From Rhizomys pruinosus (Eukaryota > Chordata > Mammalia > Rodentia > Spalacidae), in contig VZQC01010985.1 in the NCBI GenBank assembly GCA_009823505.1, forward strand, positions 496,718-560,717: 64,000 bases of DNA, given 5' to 3'. Position 1 is the first letter of the stretch. The number at the start of each line of letters is the position of its first letter. Under the pieces are notes generated by a model. The model made no database searches. It worked only from the letters and a program-made list of their open reading frames with translations, and was not told the origin of the DNA. Shown piece by piece: positions 10,938 through 22,110 of the stretch. Both the position numbers and the translations under genes were made by a program.

Positions 10938-10976
<39 letters not shown>

Positions 10977-11985
10977 TATATTGTGAAACTGGGGCCTGGC
11001 CCAAATCTCAGATTTCATAAGAAGCCCAGGGGGCTCACAGAAATTTTGGGCCAAATACATCCCAGAGCCAGGAGCAACATCTCTGGCCAGAAATCCGAGC
11101 TTGGAAGAAACTGAAGGCAAAAGAGACTCTTCCCTGCTGTAGCAGTGCTAGGCCCTTGATGGAAATGACAGCAGTATCAGAGAAGATAGGACTAAGTCCT
11201 TTATCAACCAATCAGCTAGTTTTACTGAGCATTTACTGAGTCAGCAGACAACAAGAGGGACAGGAGGATCTTTTGTAAGAGGATTCCACCCAAGATACTG
11301 TCTCAAGATAAAGCCAGTCATCAGTCTCATCTTCACATCCCTTACAACATGAATTGTTCTGCAGTAAAACATTCTAGAGCTTTTCTTTGTAAATCATTAG
11401 CTCTCCTGGTGTCCCATGTCTCACCAGCCCTTTCAGTCTGTATGTTCCATTCCTTCAGCTGCAATGCCCTTCTAGCTTCTGGCATTACTCAACCTTAGGG
11501 CATAGCTCATATGTCTCCTCTTCCATTACAAGTCATGTTCTGACTACTCACACACTAGAGTCATGCTTCTCTTTCAGAATTAAAGCACCATCTTAGACCA
11601 TCCCATTCTACTATCAGTCTCCCCACTTAATCTGAACCACTTCTCCTATCTGTGCCCTCAGTCCTTTCATGAGGTCTATAAAAGAAACCCAGACATGGAG
11701 TCATTGGAAGCACATCTGTATAAAGTGGAAGAATCTATTCAGATGGGGCATTGGTGAACTCAAGGTGATCAGCAGGGGAAAGGATAGAGTGACCCATGAG
11801 CACAGATGCCCCAGCAAGGCATCCAAGCTTTGTGGTGCTTGTTTCTCTCTTCACTAGCACTTGACTGCAGACTGGCTACGTAAAGTCATGTTCCCTCTCT
11901 GAGAAACAAGGGTCATTGTACGGGCCAAGTTCAGAAACTGTGAAATGCTTAACAATACTCAACGCATAGTACACAGCGAAAAGAT
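10271..11985. other. Low-copy stretch
   Basis: Apart from the TA microsatellite no named repeat or gene is recognised. The 114-codon minus-strand frame at 10776-11120 runs through the (TA)n tract (residues IYIYIYIY) and is an artefact of it. Confidence 0.4.
10939..10982. repeat. (TA)n microsatellite
   Basis: About 21 TA dinucleotides with a single phase break near 10969. Confidence 0.95.
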
Positions 11986-11988
11986 AAT

Positions 11989-12035
11989 TGTAGTAATGGC
12001 AGTAGTAGCAATAGTAGCAGCAGCAGCAGTAGTGA
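11989..12035. repeat. Imperfect (AGT/AGC)n trinucleotide repeat
   Basis: Mixed AGT and AGC triplets, including five tandem AGC near 12016-12030. Confidence 0.85.
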
Positions 12036-13789
12036 TACTAGAAAGATTAGTAGTTTCATAGCACCACTATGTGAATTATAAAGAAAACAAAGTCTTGCTA
12101 GTCAGGTTGAGACAGGCAATATGGGTTGGTTTCCAAAGTCAAGGTTACCGAATTCCACCAACATTACTCCATCTTGTGACTGGTGGATAAAAGTCAGGTG
12201 CACTGCCAAGCCACAGACAGGGTTACAGATCTCAGTATGCTGGAGAACCCCTCAGATTGTTGGTCACATTTGACTACCATTTCAGATTTAATTCTACATG
12301 TGTTCCAAATGTGACCATATCTGTTTCTGTGTCTGTCTACCTTCCTCCTTCTCTCATTCTGGACTTGGGCACAAATGTTTTCACTCCCTTAGCTTTCCTT
12401 TTCTTAGGTTTATCACTTTCTTATTCACCATCATTCTCTTCTGCCATGGAAATATGACTAGCTGCATGGTCAGTATCAAGAACATCACATGGGGCATCAG
12501 AAGACCCCATCCCAATGCTGGCTCTGTCATAACTTCTAATGTGAAATCTCTTCTCTTCCATGAACTTGTTTTCTTCTGGATAATGAAGACACAAGGCTGC
12601 ACATTGTTCTGAAGCCTTCTCTGAACATTTGCATACTTCTGTAGCAATGTTCCATAATAAAGACATACCTCTGTGTGCAAAGAACATGATTTCATTCACC
12701 CATCCTGTGCTTAATGAGCACAGACATGTGTCGTCAAGTATCGTACTGGGGCTGACAGTCCTAAGGTAAACAAGCCTAAGTCCCTCCACTAAGGAGTTCA
12801 TGCTACAGAGTGTCTCAAGGAAAACAAGATGACAAATTTATGACTCTGTGGATAGCAGTATCTCACAGGAGACAGGCATATTGACCTTGGACACCCTAGT
12901 TGATCCTCACAATCACCTTATGATTCCCATTAAGAAGAAAGTGAGGTTCTATGCCATTAAGAAATTTGGTCAGTGTCATTCAGGTCAAGGAGATAGGAAT
13001 GAGTTCCATACCACTCCTCATGGCCTCTTCTGATGAAGACATTCTTGATTCTGGGCTCACCAAGATAGAAATTCCAGATTTCTCATGAAGGGCCTCCAAG
13101 GCAATCCTTCTGGCCCTGCTTCAGACTTCTTGGGGCACTTCTGTTTCTGACCACAGCAGCTCACACCCTCTGTCCCAGGGAAAGGGAGATCTGTGAGATT
13201 TGTAGTTGGATCCTGCCCTCCTGACCCACAGGCCTATAAAATAGCAAGCAGGAAAAAAGGGGGCAAATCTTAAAACTAAACACTGATGAAGATTAAAAGT
13301 GACTGGAGAATTATCTCATAGAGTGAGATGGCCAAAGAGGCCAGACAGGGAGCAACAGTGCTGACGCCTCTCTCTGCCTTGTGGATAATTTATCCCAGAA
13401 AGTAGAGACCTTTGTTTGCTACTCACACAGGCTGGGTGGTTCTTTGGGTTCTCCCAGAATAATGACTGTGGAGACCCAGGCTGAGTCACAAGTTTTGTTT
13501 TTCCAGACCAAATCCACATGTTTGATACTTTGTTATTCCTTTCTACTTCTAAGATCTCTTTGGAGGTTCAGAGGTTCATCTTGCACTCCTGGTGAGGCTG
13601 GCAGGATGGGAATCCTCAGACTCATTGGCCAGAGGAGAAAATTGAAGCTGACAGAGGGTGATTCATGCAGGATCACCCAGGGAATTGGAGAATAAGCCAC
13701 TGTTTACCAGTGTTACAGATCCTATGGGTACACATTCCCCTTCTTCCCATCCTCCTTCCTCAGTGCTTATCCGACCCTCAAATTAACTG
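12036..13789. other. Low-copy stretch
   Basis: Overlapping open frames on both strands (12257-12801) have no domain I recognise. A MIR-like segment lies at 12510-12600. Nothing else is identified. Confidence 0.4.
12510..12605 (-). mobile_element. MIR-like relic
   Basis: GCTGGCTCTGTCATAACTTC and a later TCTTCTGGATAATGAAGACA resemble the reverse complement of the MIR core and 3' part. Highly diverged. Confidence 0.45.
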
Positions 13790-13796
13790 TTCTCAA

Positions 13797-14027
13797 GGGG
13801 CTGGAGAGATGGCTCAATGGTTAAGAGCACTGGATTCTCTTGCAGAGGACCCAGGTTTAATTCCCAGCATCCACATGATGGCTAACAATCTTCCATAACT
13901 TCAGTTACAGGGGATCCAACATTCTTCTGACCTCATGAGCATTGCATGACACAAGTGCACTTACACATATGTGGGCAATACACTCATACACTAAAATAAA
14001 AAAATAACTAATAAATAAAATAAACTT
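13797..14027 (+). mobile_element. B3-class SINE
   Basis: GGGGCTGGAGAGATGGCTCA head, GAGGACCCAGGTTTAATTCC B-box region, and an A-rich (ATAAA) tail. A short TTCTCA direct repeat flanks it (13790-13795 and 14028-14033). No 17-bp duplication. Confidence 0.88.
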
Positions 14028-14033
14028 TTCTCA

Positions 14034-15640
14034 TCCAATGAGTCAATTCAACTAATCTCTACTACATAACAACAGTTACTAAGAACCATTGCAAATACAG
14101 AGATGAACAAAGGCAGATGCCAAAAACAAATGTACACTTTGAAAATTGTGTTGTTACTGATAAAAAAGATCTCTATCCTATATAATAATCAGCATAATCA
14201 ATCAAAAGCAGAAACGTTAAATAAAGACTTTGGAAAGAAACTGGGGGCAGGATCAATGCTGAGGTCAACCACAAAAGAAATTTTCTATGTGTTATGTTCT
14301 TCAAAACCAATTCACAAGGCACTGGAAAGGGTCTTGCCTTGAATAACCTCCTGTCAAATGAGCTCTTGGATAAGAACATGCTCTGATAAGCAGGTGATAC
14401 TCATACTGGGTTTTGATGCCAATGTATTAGGTTCAAATGAGATCCACTAACTGCAGAGACAAAGCCTCAGTCTTTATAGGAGGATGAAAAGCTGAGGTTT
14501 GGAAATCTGATTAACCAGCCTTTTAATCCTAAGTAGTTACATGCATAGATTTGTCTACTAAGCCTATCTGGACCTGTTTTCTTTTCTTCTTTTTTTCTAA
14601 AAAAATTTTTTTTCAGGGATTAGGACATGTTTTCCTATCCATTAAATAGAAATAATAGTATCTACCTCAAAGTTTTGCCTTAGAAAAATGTAAAGAAAAC
14701 TTTATATTTTAACTAGATTAGCTCATATTTCATGCAAAGCTCCAAGATAACGGTAACATAACAGCAAGAACAATGGGAGACCACCATGCACGGACTGCCA
14801 GATATGGTGTTGAAAACTGTTTTTGCGGCTATTTGCTGACCACCCACCTCTCACATATAAAGGAGGTAGGAGAGACAGAAACTGAGTGGAATGTTAGGGG
14901 ATTTCTGGAAAGAGCTGTGAGTACTTTACTCTTCTTCATCAGCTCCTTCCCTTAACTCAAGGCTGGGGAAAGTGTCCATAAGGAGATCCTTGGAGAGCTT
15001 GATGTTTTCCCTATATTTGGGAGAATAGTGGACTGGAGTCTGACTCCCATTGGTAAATATTCTGAAGGGTTACAGGGTAGCTGCCCAGATATTCTAACTG
15101 CGGAGTGAAAAGAGAACAACCTTCACACTCTGAATTCACCAAGGCAGAGAGATTTGGACCACACAGAGAGGGACATGGCCTAAGGATTGGTGGTTCTAGA
15201 AGATGCCTAGATGCTGAGGAAGACCTGAAGCATCCAGCGATAAGAAGGTGTTTTCCTCTTGATGAGATCACCTTCATGAACTGGGTGGAGGTGCAGTGCT
15301 CCAAAACCAGGAAAACATGCATCAAAGAAAGAAGAAAAGTTAATGCCAGCCAAGACTAGAGAGGCCCTGGATCTGCAAAGTCTACACTACTTTGTAAGAA
15401 CTCTTCTGCTCCCTTCCCTTCTCCCTCTCCCACTACTCCTAAAAATAGGAAGACTGAATTTTGGTTATAATCACAATGGTTAGCAAATATACAAGAAGGA
15501 AATAGTCTTGATAGAAAAATAAAAGAAGAAACTTTCTCACCACAGGAGACTGGCCAGCAGCAGGTCAGGATCCAAGTGAATAGTAAAAGCAGTGCTTTCA
15601 AATGAAGTCTGAAGTTTACTACTGCTATTACATGTGCTAT
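14034..15640. other. Low-copy stretch
   Basis: No named repeat or coding signal. The largest frame (15011-15325, minus, 104 codons) overlaps a plus-strand frame and shows no known motif. Confidence 0.4.
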
Positions 15641-15644
15641 ATAT

Positions 15645-15740
15645 TATACAATAGTGTTATTATTTTGAATGTGTGCCCCAAATGCACATGCTGGATAATT
15701 AATTTTCAGTCCAATAGTGTTGCAAGGTGGGCCCTAACAG
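15645..15740 (+). mobile_element. MaLR (MST/MLT1-type) LTR 5' fragment
   Basis: TTTTGAATGTGTGCCCCAAA and GTGTTGCAAGGTGGGCCCTA match the first part of an MST/MLT1-type LTR. The remainder is absent. Confidence 0.5.
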
Positions 15741-15947
15741 AAATGATTGGAGCAACACTTTAACAGAGGGAAAATAGTTGATTTATAGGCAAAATGAAAG
15801 TAGAATATTGGGACGGAAAGATTAAATGAGGAAGAGTAAAGGAGTACAAGGAAAATCAGGACATGGAGGGGAAGGCTACCCCAAAGGCAGAATGTGTGAA
15901 AAGCCATATGGAAGCCTATCTCACAACTCAATTTAAAAACTATAATT

Positions 15948-16507
15948 GAGGTGGCTTTGTGTGGGCTGGCTCCTGAGGCACAGGAACCTGGAAGTCATTC
16001 CAGGCAGGTAAATTTTGGGGTAGACTGTCTTCTGGACTGCTGGAAAAGTGGTCCCAACTCTGAACCCTTTTGTAGAGGGTGGATGTCTGGGCTGTAGCCG
16101 CCCTTAGCCTTTGCAGCCCATGACCAGCGGGTCAGGTTGGGCACCTCTGTGGCTTTGTTCGAGCCAGCTCCTGAGGCACAGGAACCCAGAAGTTGCTCCA
16201 GGCAGGTACCGGGGCACGGGCTACATCAGGCATATCTCCGCCCACCCCGCCAACTGGAATTGATGAGAGAGTATTCAAGTGGACTTTTTTTTTTGGAGAA
16301 CCTCCAGAACAGTAAGAGAAGAGTGACTTAGGCTTCCAATATCCAATACATAAACAAAATTTAAAGCCTGAAACCTAGACAGGTCAATACTCCATAAACA
16401 AGGAGGAGGAAAGAAAAAAAAAAAAAACATGGGAAGGAGGCAAGCAAAACCATCCTTAACATAGTGAAAAGACATTTGTGATTTGAATCACAAAAGGGAA
16501 CACCAAT
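15948..16507 (+). promoter_or_regulatory. L1 5' UTR with two tandem monomers
   Basis: Two related blocks about 198 bases apart (15951 and 16149) share GGCTCCTGAGGCACAGGAACC-like and CCAGGCAGGTA words. Rodent L1 promoters are built of about 200-bp monomers, so this is the intact 5' end of an L1 copy rather than the usual 5'-truncated form. The region from 16260 to 16507 joins the monomers to ORF1. No activity can be read from sequence alone. Confidence 0.65.
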
Positions 16508-17905
16508 GCTAGGGACACGACGAAGGGACAACATGGGAAAGGCACAGGATAATCCTGCACCAGGCTCTACCAAACCTGTAGGAGATAGCTACAATGGGAA
16601 TCCCCATGGAGGTGACCCAAGAACAGATATTATAGGAATAATTGCATACCTATGCAGAGAAATTAAAGAAAATAAAGAAGAATTTGAGAACTAAAGAGAG
16701 AGAAAAAAACTCAAAAAGGACTAGAGGGAATACAATGACAAACTTCGGAAAGAACTAAAGGAACAGATTGACAAACTCCAGAAAGAACTAGAGGGAGAAA
16801 AAAAAACTCCAAAAGGAAGTAGAAACACTGAAAAAGGAAGCCAACCAACAAAGTAAGGAGCACCAAGAAGAGATTGAGAAGCTCAAAAAGGAAATGGAAA
16901 TACTAAAGAAAACACAGGATGAAATGAAAAAGGAATTAGAACACTCATCCAATCAAGAGAAAAGGAAAGGAAAAAGCCTCAGAAGTAGAATGGAGGAAGC
17001 AGAATAAAGAATATCAGATCTGGAAGATAACACAGAGCAACTAAAAAGCTCAAATAAAGAATATGAAAAATTTTAAAATACACAAAAGTGGAAAAACCAG
17101 GAAATATGGGACACTATGAAAAGATCAAACCTCAGGGGCTGGAGAGATCACCTAGCGGTTAAGAGCGCCGACCACTCTTACAGAGGACCCGGGTTCGATC
17201 CCCAGCACCAACATGGTGGCCGAGAACCATCTGAAACTCCAATTCCAGGAGAACTCCAATTCCAGGATAATCAGACACCCTCTTCTGACCTCCACGGCAT
17301 TGCATGACACGGGTGCACACACTTGCATGCAGACAGTATATTCATACACATAAAAAAATAAAAAAAAGAAAAGATCAAACCTCCACATCATAGGAATAGA
17401 GGAAAGAGAAGAATCTCAAGAAAATAGTATTGAGTAGATCTTCAACAGAATAATAGATGAAAATTTCCCCAAACTAAAAATAGACAAACCCATACAAATA
17501 CAAGACGCACATAGGACTCCAAATAGACAAGATCAGAAAAGAAAGTCCCCACGCCATATCATAGTTAAAATGCTAGACCCCCAAAACAAAGACAAAATTC
17601 TGAAGGCTACAAAAGAAAAACAAGTCACCTACAAAGCGAAACCTATCAGAATTACAACTGACTTCTTGGCACAAACCATGAAAGCAAGAAGAACATGGAG
17701 CAAAGCAATCCCAGTATTAAAGGACTATGGATGCCAACCCAGAATACTTTACCCAGCAAAACTGTTGACTACAGTTGAAGGAGAGAGAAAAATCTTCCAT
17801 GACATAAACAACATGATAGAATACATGTCTGGAAAACCAACTCTTCATAAAATACTTGAAGCAATTCAAAGGGCAGAAGAGAGGAGCACACCTAGGAAAA
17901 GAAAC
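16508..17905 (+). pseudogene. L1 ORF1 (RNA-binding protein) pseudogene
   Basis: ORF1 encodes the trimeric RNA-binding chaperone of L1. Reading begins at ATG 16508 (or the ATG at 16532), with a stop at 16692. Beyond that, shifted frames encode a long K/E/Q-rich coiled coil (about 16700-17090, heptads such as KLQKELEG and EIEKLKKEME), then the RRM-like part (SPRHIIVKML, 17540-17575) and the C-terminal domain (GKPIRIT-like AKPIRITTDF, QPRILYPAKL). The C-terminal 121 codons (17570-17935) are still open but run into an LTR after about residue 112. Several stops plus a B3 insertion inside the gene make it non-functional. Confidence 0.8.
17118..17383 (+). mobile_element. Young B3 SINE with perfect 16-bp TSD
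   Basis: The element (17134-17367) lies inside the L1 ORF1 pseudogene. The TSD GAAAAGATCAAACCTC is identical at 17118-17133 and 17368-17383. A-box (TAGCGGTTAAG) and a near-perfect B-box (GGTTCGATCCCC) for RNA polymerase III are intact. It carries the 17-bp internal duplication (AACTCCAATTCCAGGAG unit repeated) that marks the younger copies in this window. Confidence 0.95.
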
Positions 17906-18127
17906 TGTGGTAGTTTGAACGAGTGTCCCCCATAGGCTTTCAGTATTCAGACATTTTGTCTCCAGTTGGTGGCACTGTTTTTGGAGGTCTTAGAAGGTGT
18001 GGCCATGCTGGAGGAAGTACGTCATTGGGGGCAGGTTTAGTGAGTTTAACAATCCTTGAAATCTCCAGTCTCTCTCTCTCTCTCTCTCTCTGCTTCCTGT
18101 GCTCACTGCGAGATGCTTCTGGCTACT
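17906..18127 (+). mobile_element. MT-type MaLR LTR fragment
   Basis: Begins TGTGGTAGTTTGAACGAG and shares ACATTTTGTCTCCAGTTGG and CTTAGAAGGTGTGG with the provirus LTRs at 5891 and 7659, in opposite orientation. A (TC)n run has expanded at 18068-18094. The 3' part, including the poly(A) signal, is missing. Confidence 0.85.
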
Positions 18128-18395
18128 AGGGGGAGGGGCAACCCAGCCGGGCAGCTGCACTCTGCTGGGGCTTAGGGGTCCAATCTAGGCCTGCCAGCCA
18201 CTAGCACCTCTGCCACAAACCAGCAAATCACTTGTCCAGCACCCTGAGAGTCAATGTCCTAAGTTTTTACCTGCCTGGAGCAGTGGCAGGCTGCTCCAGG
18301 TGATCCTAGCAGGTCTGGAACCTGAGCCCCAGACACACGACCTGATTATGGCACCAGAGCAAGCGGAGAGCGCCTTTTAAACTCAAGCTCAGTAA
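18128..18395 (-). mobile_element. L1 5' UTR monomer-like segment, opposite strand
   Basis: The minus strand reads CTGCTCCAGGCAGGTAAAAA and then a GACATTGACTCTC...GTGCTGGACAAGTG run. This parallels the monomer at 15951 (CATTCCAGGCAGGTAAATTT ... GACTGCTGGAAAAGTG). It is probably a second, diverged L1 5' UTR lying opposed to the first. Confidence 0.45.
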
Positions 18396-18530
18396 TAAGG
18401 AGGTAATCCCATCCATGAAGACAGACACTCATTTTTAATCACCTTCCAAAGGCCACACCTCTTAATACTGTTATGATGGGAACCAAATCCAATGGGAATT
18501 TTGGAGGGGGTAGCATCCCTGGGATAACAA
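18396..18530 (-). mobile_element. MaLR (MST/MLT1-type) LTR relic
   Basis: TTTTTAATCACCTTCCAAAG, GCCACACCTCTTAATACTG and AATTTTGGAGGGGGTAGCAT (plus strand) match the reverse complement of MST/MLT1-type LTRs. Confidence 0.6.
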
Positions 18531-19369
18531 TATAGTTCATTCATCCATGTCCCAGATAAGGAACCTAGTGCTCAGAGAAGTCTCCAAAAGATGAACTAAC
18601 AAATAGAAAAGTCAGAATAATGTATACATCATCTTCTGAGCCCCAGGGATCTTTCTCTAAGTGAAATGCAAATATCAGTTTGGGGAATAACCTAGGACAC
18701 AGAATGGAAAGGCTGACTGGCCAGCAGACGGAGAGTACTATAGTGAATGCAGGAATACTTGAGCAGGTGAGTCAAATGGTCAGGTTTCTGTTTTATGTAA
18801 ACCATGCATCTGTGGAGAAAAATCACTTGGAGCAATAATCTAGAAAAATGATCTGTAAGTCACCAGATATAACAGTGCACTCAACAGAGGGGGAGGCCTC
18901 TTGGTGAGAGAACACAGACAGGAGAATGCATCTAGCCTATTCTTTTTTCAAGCCTTTTGCATCCATTAGGTTATGAAAGTTGAGCTCACAGTTGATAAAT
19001 AGTTTGCACAATGATGCAGTTTCCCTAAACTGGAGAATTCTTAGAAGCACACAACAACCCTATAAGGTAGTTATTTGTCCCGAGGTCACTAAATGAGACC
19101 TGGCTCGGAGCAGAAAATACAAGCCCAAATACACACAGCCTGACCAATAGATAGATCTAAGACTCAGACCACATTTGCTTCAAACTGAGCATTAAGTTGA
19201 TAATCACTTCTTAAGCATCTGGGGGATTTTTTTGGTGTTTTGTGCTTAGGATTTCAGCTTTCAGTGGCCATTTCTCAAAAGAAGAAAAGAGATTTAGAAA
19301 TACTAATATATTTGGTCAAGGATACACAGCTGGTATAGTCCACCTGACTCTAATTAGAGTCTAATGACT
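18531..19369. other. Low-copy stretch with MIR-like part
   Basis: Positions 19045-19150 (CAACCCTATAAGGTAGTTAT, then GAGGTCACTAAATGAGACCT) resemble MIR in plus orientation. Otherwise nothing is identified. Confidence 0.4.
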
Positions 19370-19570
19370 TTTTAAAAAATGTGTATGAATGTACTGTCTG
19401 CATGTAGGTTTGTGCACCAGTGTGGTGCCTCAGAGATCAGTAGAGGGCATCAGATTCCCCTGGAACTGGAGTTAAAGACAGACGGTTCTCAGCTGCCATA
19501 TGGAGGATCGAACCTGGGTCCTCTGCAAGAGCAGTCAGCACTCTTAACTGCTAGGCCATCTCTCCAGGCC
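19370..19570 (-). mobile_element. B3-class SINE
   Basis: Minus strand: GGCCTGGAGAGATGGCCTAG head, CCAGGTTCGATCCTCC B-box region, and the ACATGCAGACAGTACATTC tail-side block. Short TSD ATGACT at 19364-19369 and 19571-19576. No 17-bp duplication. Confidence 0.88.
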
Positions 19571-19769
19571 ATGACTATAGTCTTTTAATAATTCTTTATT
19601 TCCTTCCCCAATCAGGAGAAACGCATTGGTAATACAATTCAGAGTAAGATGAATTAAAGAACTCCTGTTCTCTGTGTGTACATGGATTGGATTACAATCT
19701 GGTTTAAAGACTTTTGTTTTTAGTTTCATCTATTTTCCTCATAAGCAAAATAGGCTGGACCCAGGAAGT

Positions 19770-21912
19770 CTTGCAATAGTTGGTCATTATCAACTTGACT
19801 TCATGTAGAATCACCTAGAAGATGTACCTAGGGCATGTCTGTGAGGGTGTTTCTAGAGAGGTTTAACTTAGGAAGGAAGACCCAAACCTGAATCTGGGCA
19901 GCACCAGCCCATTGGCTGTGGTTCTAGGCTGATTAAAAAGGAAAATGGAGCCGGGTCTGGTGGCTCATGCCTTTAATCCTAGCACTCGGGAGGCAGAGGC
20001 AGGTGGATCTTTGTGAGTTCAAGGCCAGCCTGGTCTACAGAGTGAGTTCCAGGACAGCTGGGGCTACAAGGATACCCTGTCTCAAAAACACCAAAAAATA
20101 AAAAATAAATAAATAAAAAGGAAAATGGAGGAAGTCAGCTGAGTATTGGCATGCGTGCATTCATCTTTCCCTTTCTTTCCTGTTTGTAGATGCAAAGTTA
20201 TCAGCTACCTCATTCTCCTTCCACATACCTTCACTCCCATCATGGCCTGAACTGTGAGCCAAAATAAATCATTCCTTCCTGAAGTTGCTTTGTTAAGGTA
20301 GAGGCCATTCATGTTATTTTCTGGCAAAGAATCTGGCTGTATTCTACCCAGGTCCTAAAATTTTGAGTGAGGATGAATTGAAATACAATGAACAAAGTTG
20401 TTCAGTGGAGAAAAATTCAAGGCAGCATAAGTTCAGGTTATTACATGGTTGTTGCCTACAAATCTTACAGTGGGAGGAAGCATAAATATATGAAAAGGTG
20501 CTATTTAGTGAGGAAAGGCATGTGAGCAAATTTAAAGTTACAGACAAGATGAGTGCAGAGATATCAATTCTAATTATTAAAGAAATTAGCACAATTAAAG
20601 GTAAACTTCAAGCTCTTCATTGAGATAATTGGTGAGAAAAGGAGTCCCCACAGTACCCAACAGAAGCTCAAGCTTGTGAAATGCAAATTCAACACGAAAT
20701 GAGAGGCTGAATGGGAATGCACTAAAGGGGTTCCCTCCTTGACAGAAAACTGCCTCGGGAAGTGTTTCAGTCACCAAAGCACACAGAGACCACTCCAACT
20801 GTAGCAGAAGGCATCCAGACTGCAGCTTGAGCTGACAGCAAAACTTGGCAACATTGTCTACTAGGAATGTAAGAGTTACAAGATCATGGAGTCTTGTACC
20901 AAGGTTCTAGAAAACTGCTGAGATCAAAAAATTGTGGAAGGGTCAGATTTCCCACAAGGAGGCCCAAGGAGGCGATTGTATAAAGCCGTAAAGGTGGAAC
21001 CTGTGTTGCAATAGAGACTGTAGGATATTGGAGATGCCAGGACCTTGGGACATCCACTGAGGAAAACTGCAGGTACCAAGTAGAACAATCCCAAGAGAGA
21101 GGCCTGAGTAGAACAAGAAGGGAGGGCTACTCATCCCTAGATCCCAGATGAGACCACCACAAGTTTAAGAGGTCATACATGGAGCTTCAGATTTTAATCC
21201 TTTCCTTCCTGGTTTGGGGTTTTGTTTTGGTCCATTTTTTCCCATTCTCTTTTAGGATAAGAATATTTACTTTGTGCCATTTTTTATTATAAGTATGTGA
21301 CATGGTTTCTAATGTAAAAGACAATCAAAGGACCATCTCGAGTTTCACAAAAGACTTTAGACTTCATACTTTTGAAGAATGCTAGAACTGTTAAGATTTG
21401 GGTTGGGGGGTTCTTAAAGACAAAGCAGATTCATTTTGCATTGTAAGATGGGCATGAGCTTTTGAGGACAAGGGTTAGAATGTTATGATTTAAAAGTGAT
21501 ATATTTGAATGTCAAATTGATAAAGAGTGGACCTGCGATGGTTAATCTTCATTGTGAACCGTATTTAATTTACAATCAGCTACAAGACACAGCTCTGTTA
21601 TATCTATGAGGGTGGTTCCAAAGAGTTTTAACTAAGGACGGATACTCACTCTGAATGTGGGCAGTCATATCCCATGGACTGGGATCTTGAACTGAGTAAA
21701 AAGGCACAAAGAAGGAAGCCAGATGAACGACAGCATTCATCAGTCTCTGCTTCCATACATAATCCAACCAGCTGACTCAAGCTGCTGCCTCAAGCTCTTG
21801 TTGTCCTGCCTCCCCTGTCATGATGGCTGTCCCCTCAAACTGTGAACCAAGCTAAAGATGCTTCTGTCAGATATTTTGTCACAGCAATGACAAAAGTAAT
21901 TACTGCAACAAA
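19770..21912 (+). mobile_element. Decayed MaLR-type provirus
   Basis: Two diverged LTRs of a family distinct from the 5.9-kb provirus (about 19770-20310 with a B1 inside, and 21534-21912) bracket about 1.2 kb. Shared blocks include GGGCATGTCTGTGAGGGTGT versus CTATGAGGGTGGTTCC, and TGTGAGCCAAAATAAA versus TGTGAACCAAGCTAAA. The internal 3' end (21400-21530) has TTCATTTTGCATTGTAAGA and ATGGGCATGAGCTTTTGAGG, paralleling the end of the other MaLR internal region. No intact frame remains. Confidence 0.6.
19935..20129 (+). mobile_element. B1 SINE with 15-bp TSD
   Basis: B1 body 19950-20114 from GCCGGGTCTGGTGGC to an AAATAAATAAATA tail. TSD AAAAAGGAAAATGGA at 19935-19949 and 20115-20129. It interrupts the 5' LTR of the decayed MaLR provirus, so it is the later insertion. 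Confidence 0.93.
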
Positions 21913-21944
21913 TATCATATGTTTTCCTTCAAATGTGCAATGAG

Positions 21945-22110
21945 AGAAAAAAAAAGCATGAATGTGGAAGGATTTTTAGGGGAGGGGGACCAGTGGGAAT
22001 GAGGGATGATTGTGGGCAATGAGGGGGACAAATTCATCAAAGTACCTTATATACATATATAAAAATGTCATAATAAATTCTCACTATTTTGTACAACTAA
22101 TATACAGTAA
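21945..22110 (+). mobile_element. Rodent L1 3' UTR end
   Basis: GGGGAGGGGGACCAGTGGGA followed by AAAAATGTCATAATAAATTC and CTATTTTGTACAACTAATAT is the terminal part of a rodent L1 3' UTR. Heavily 5'-truncated. Confidence 0.6.

Noticed and set aside
10776..11120. 114-codon minus-strand frame
   Set aside because: Runs through the (TA)n tract; no domain.
17134..17220. tRNA gene in the B3 head
   Set aside because: Pol III boxes are those of the tRNA-derived SINE; the element has a TSD and A-rich tail.
17906..18127. Non-autonomous DNA transposon
   Set aside because: Its start matches the LTRs of the provirus at 5.9-7.9 kb, so it is a MaLR LTR fragment.
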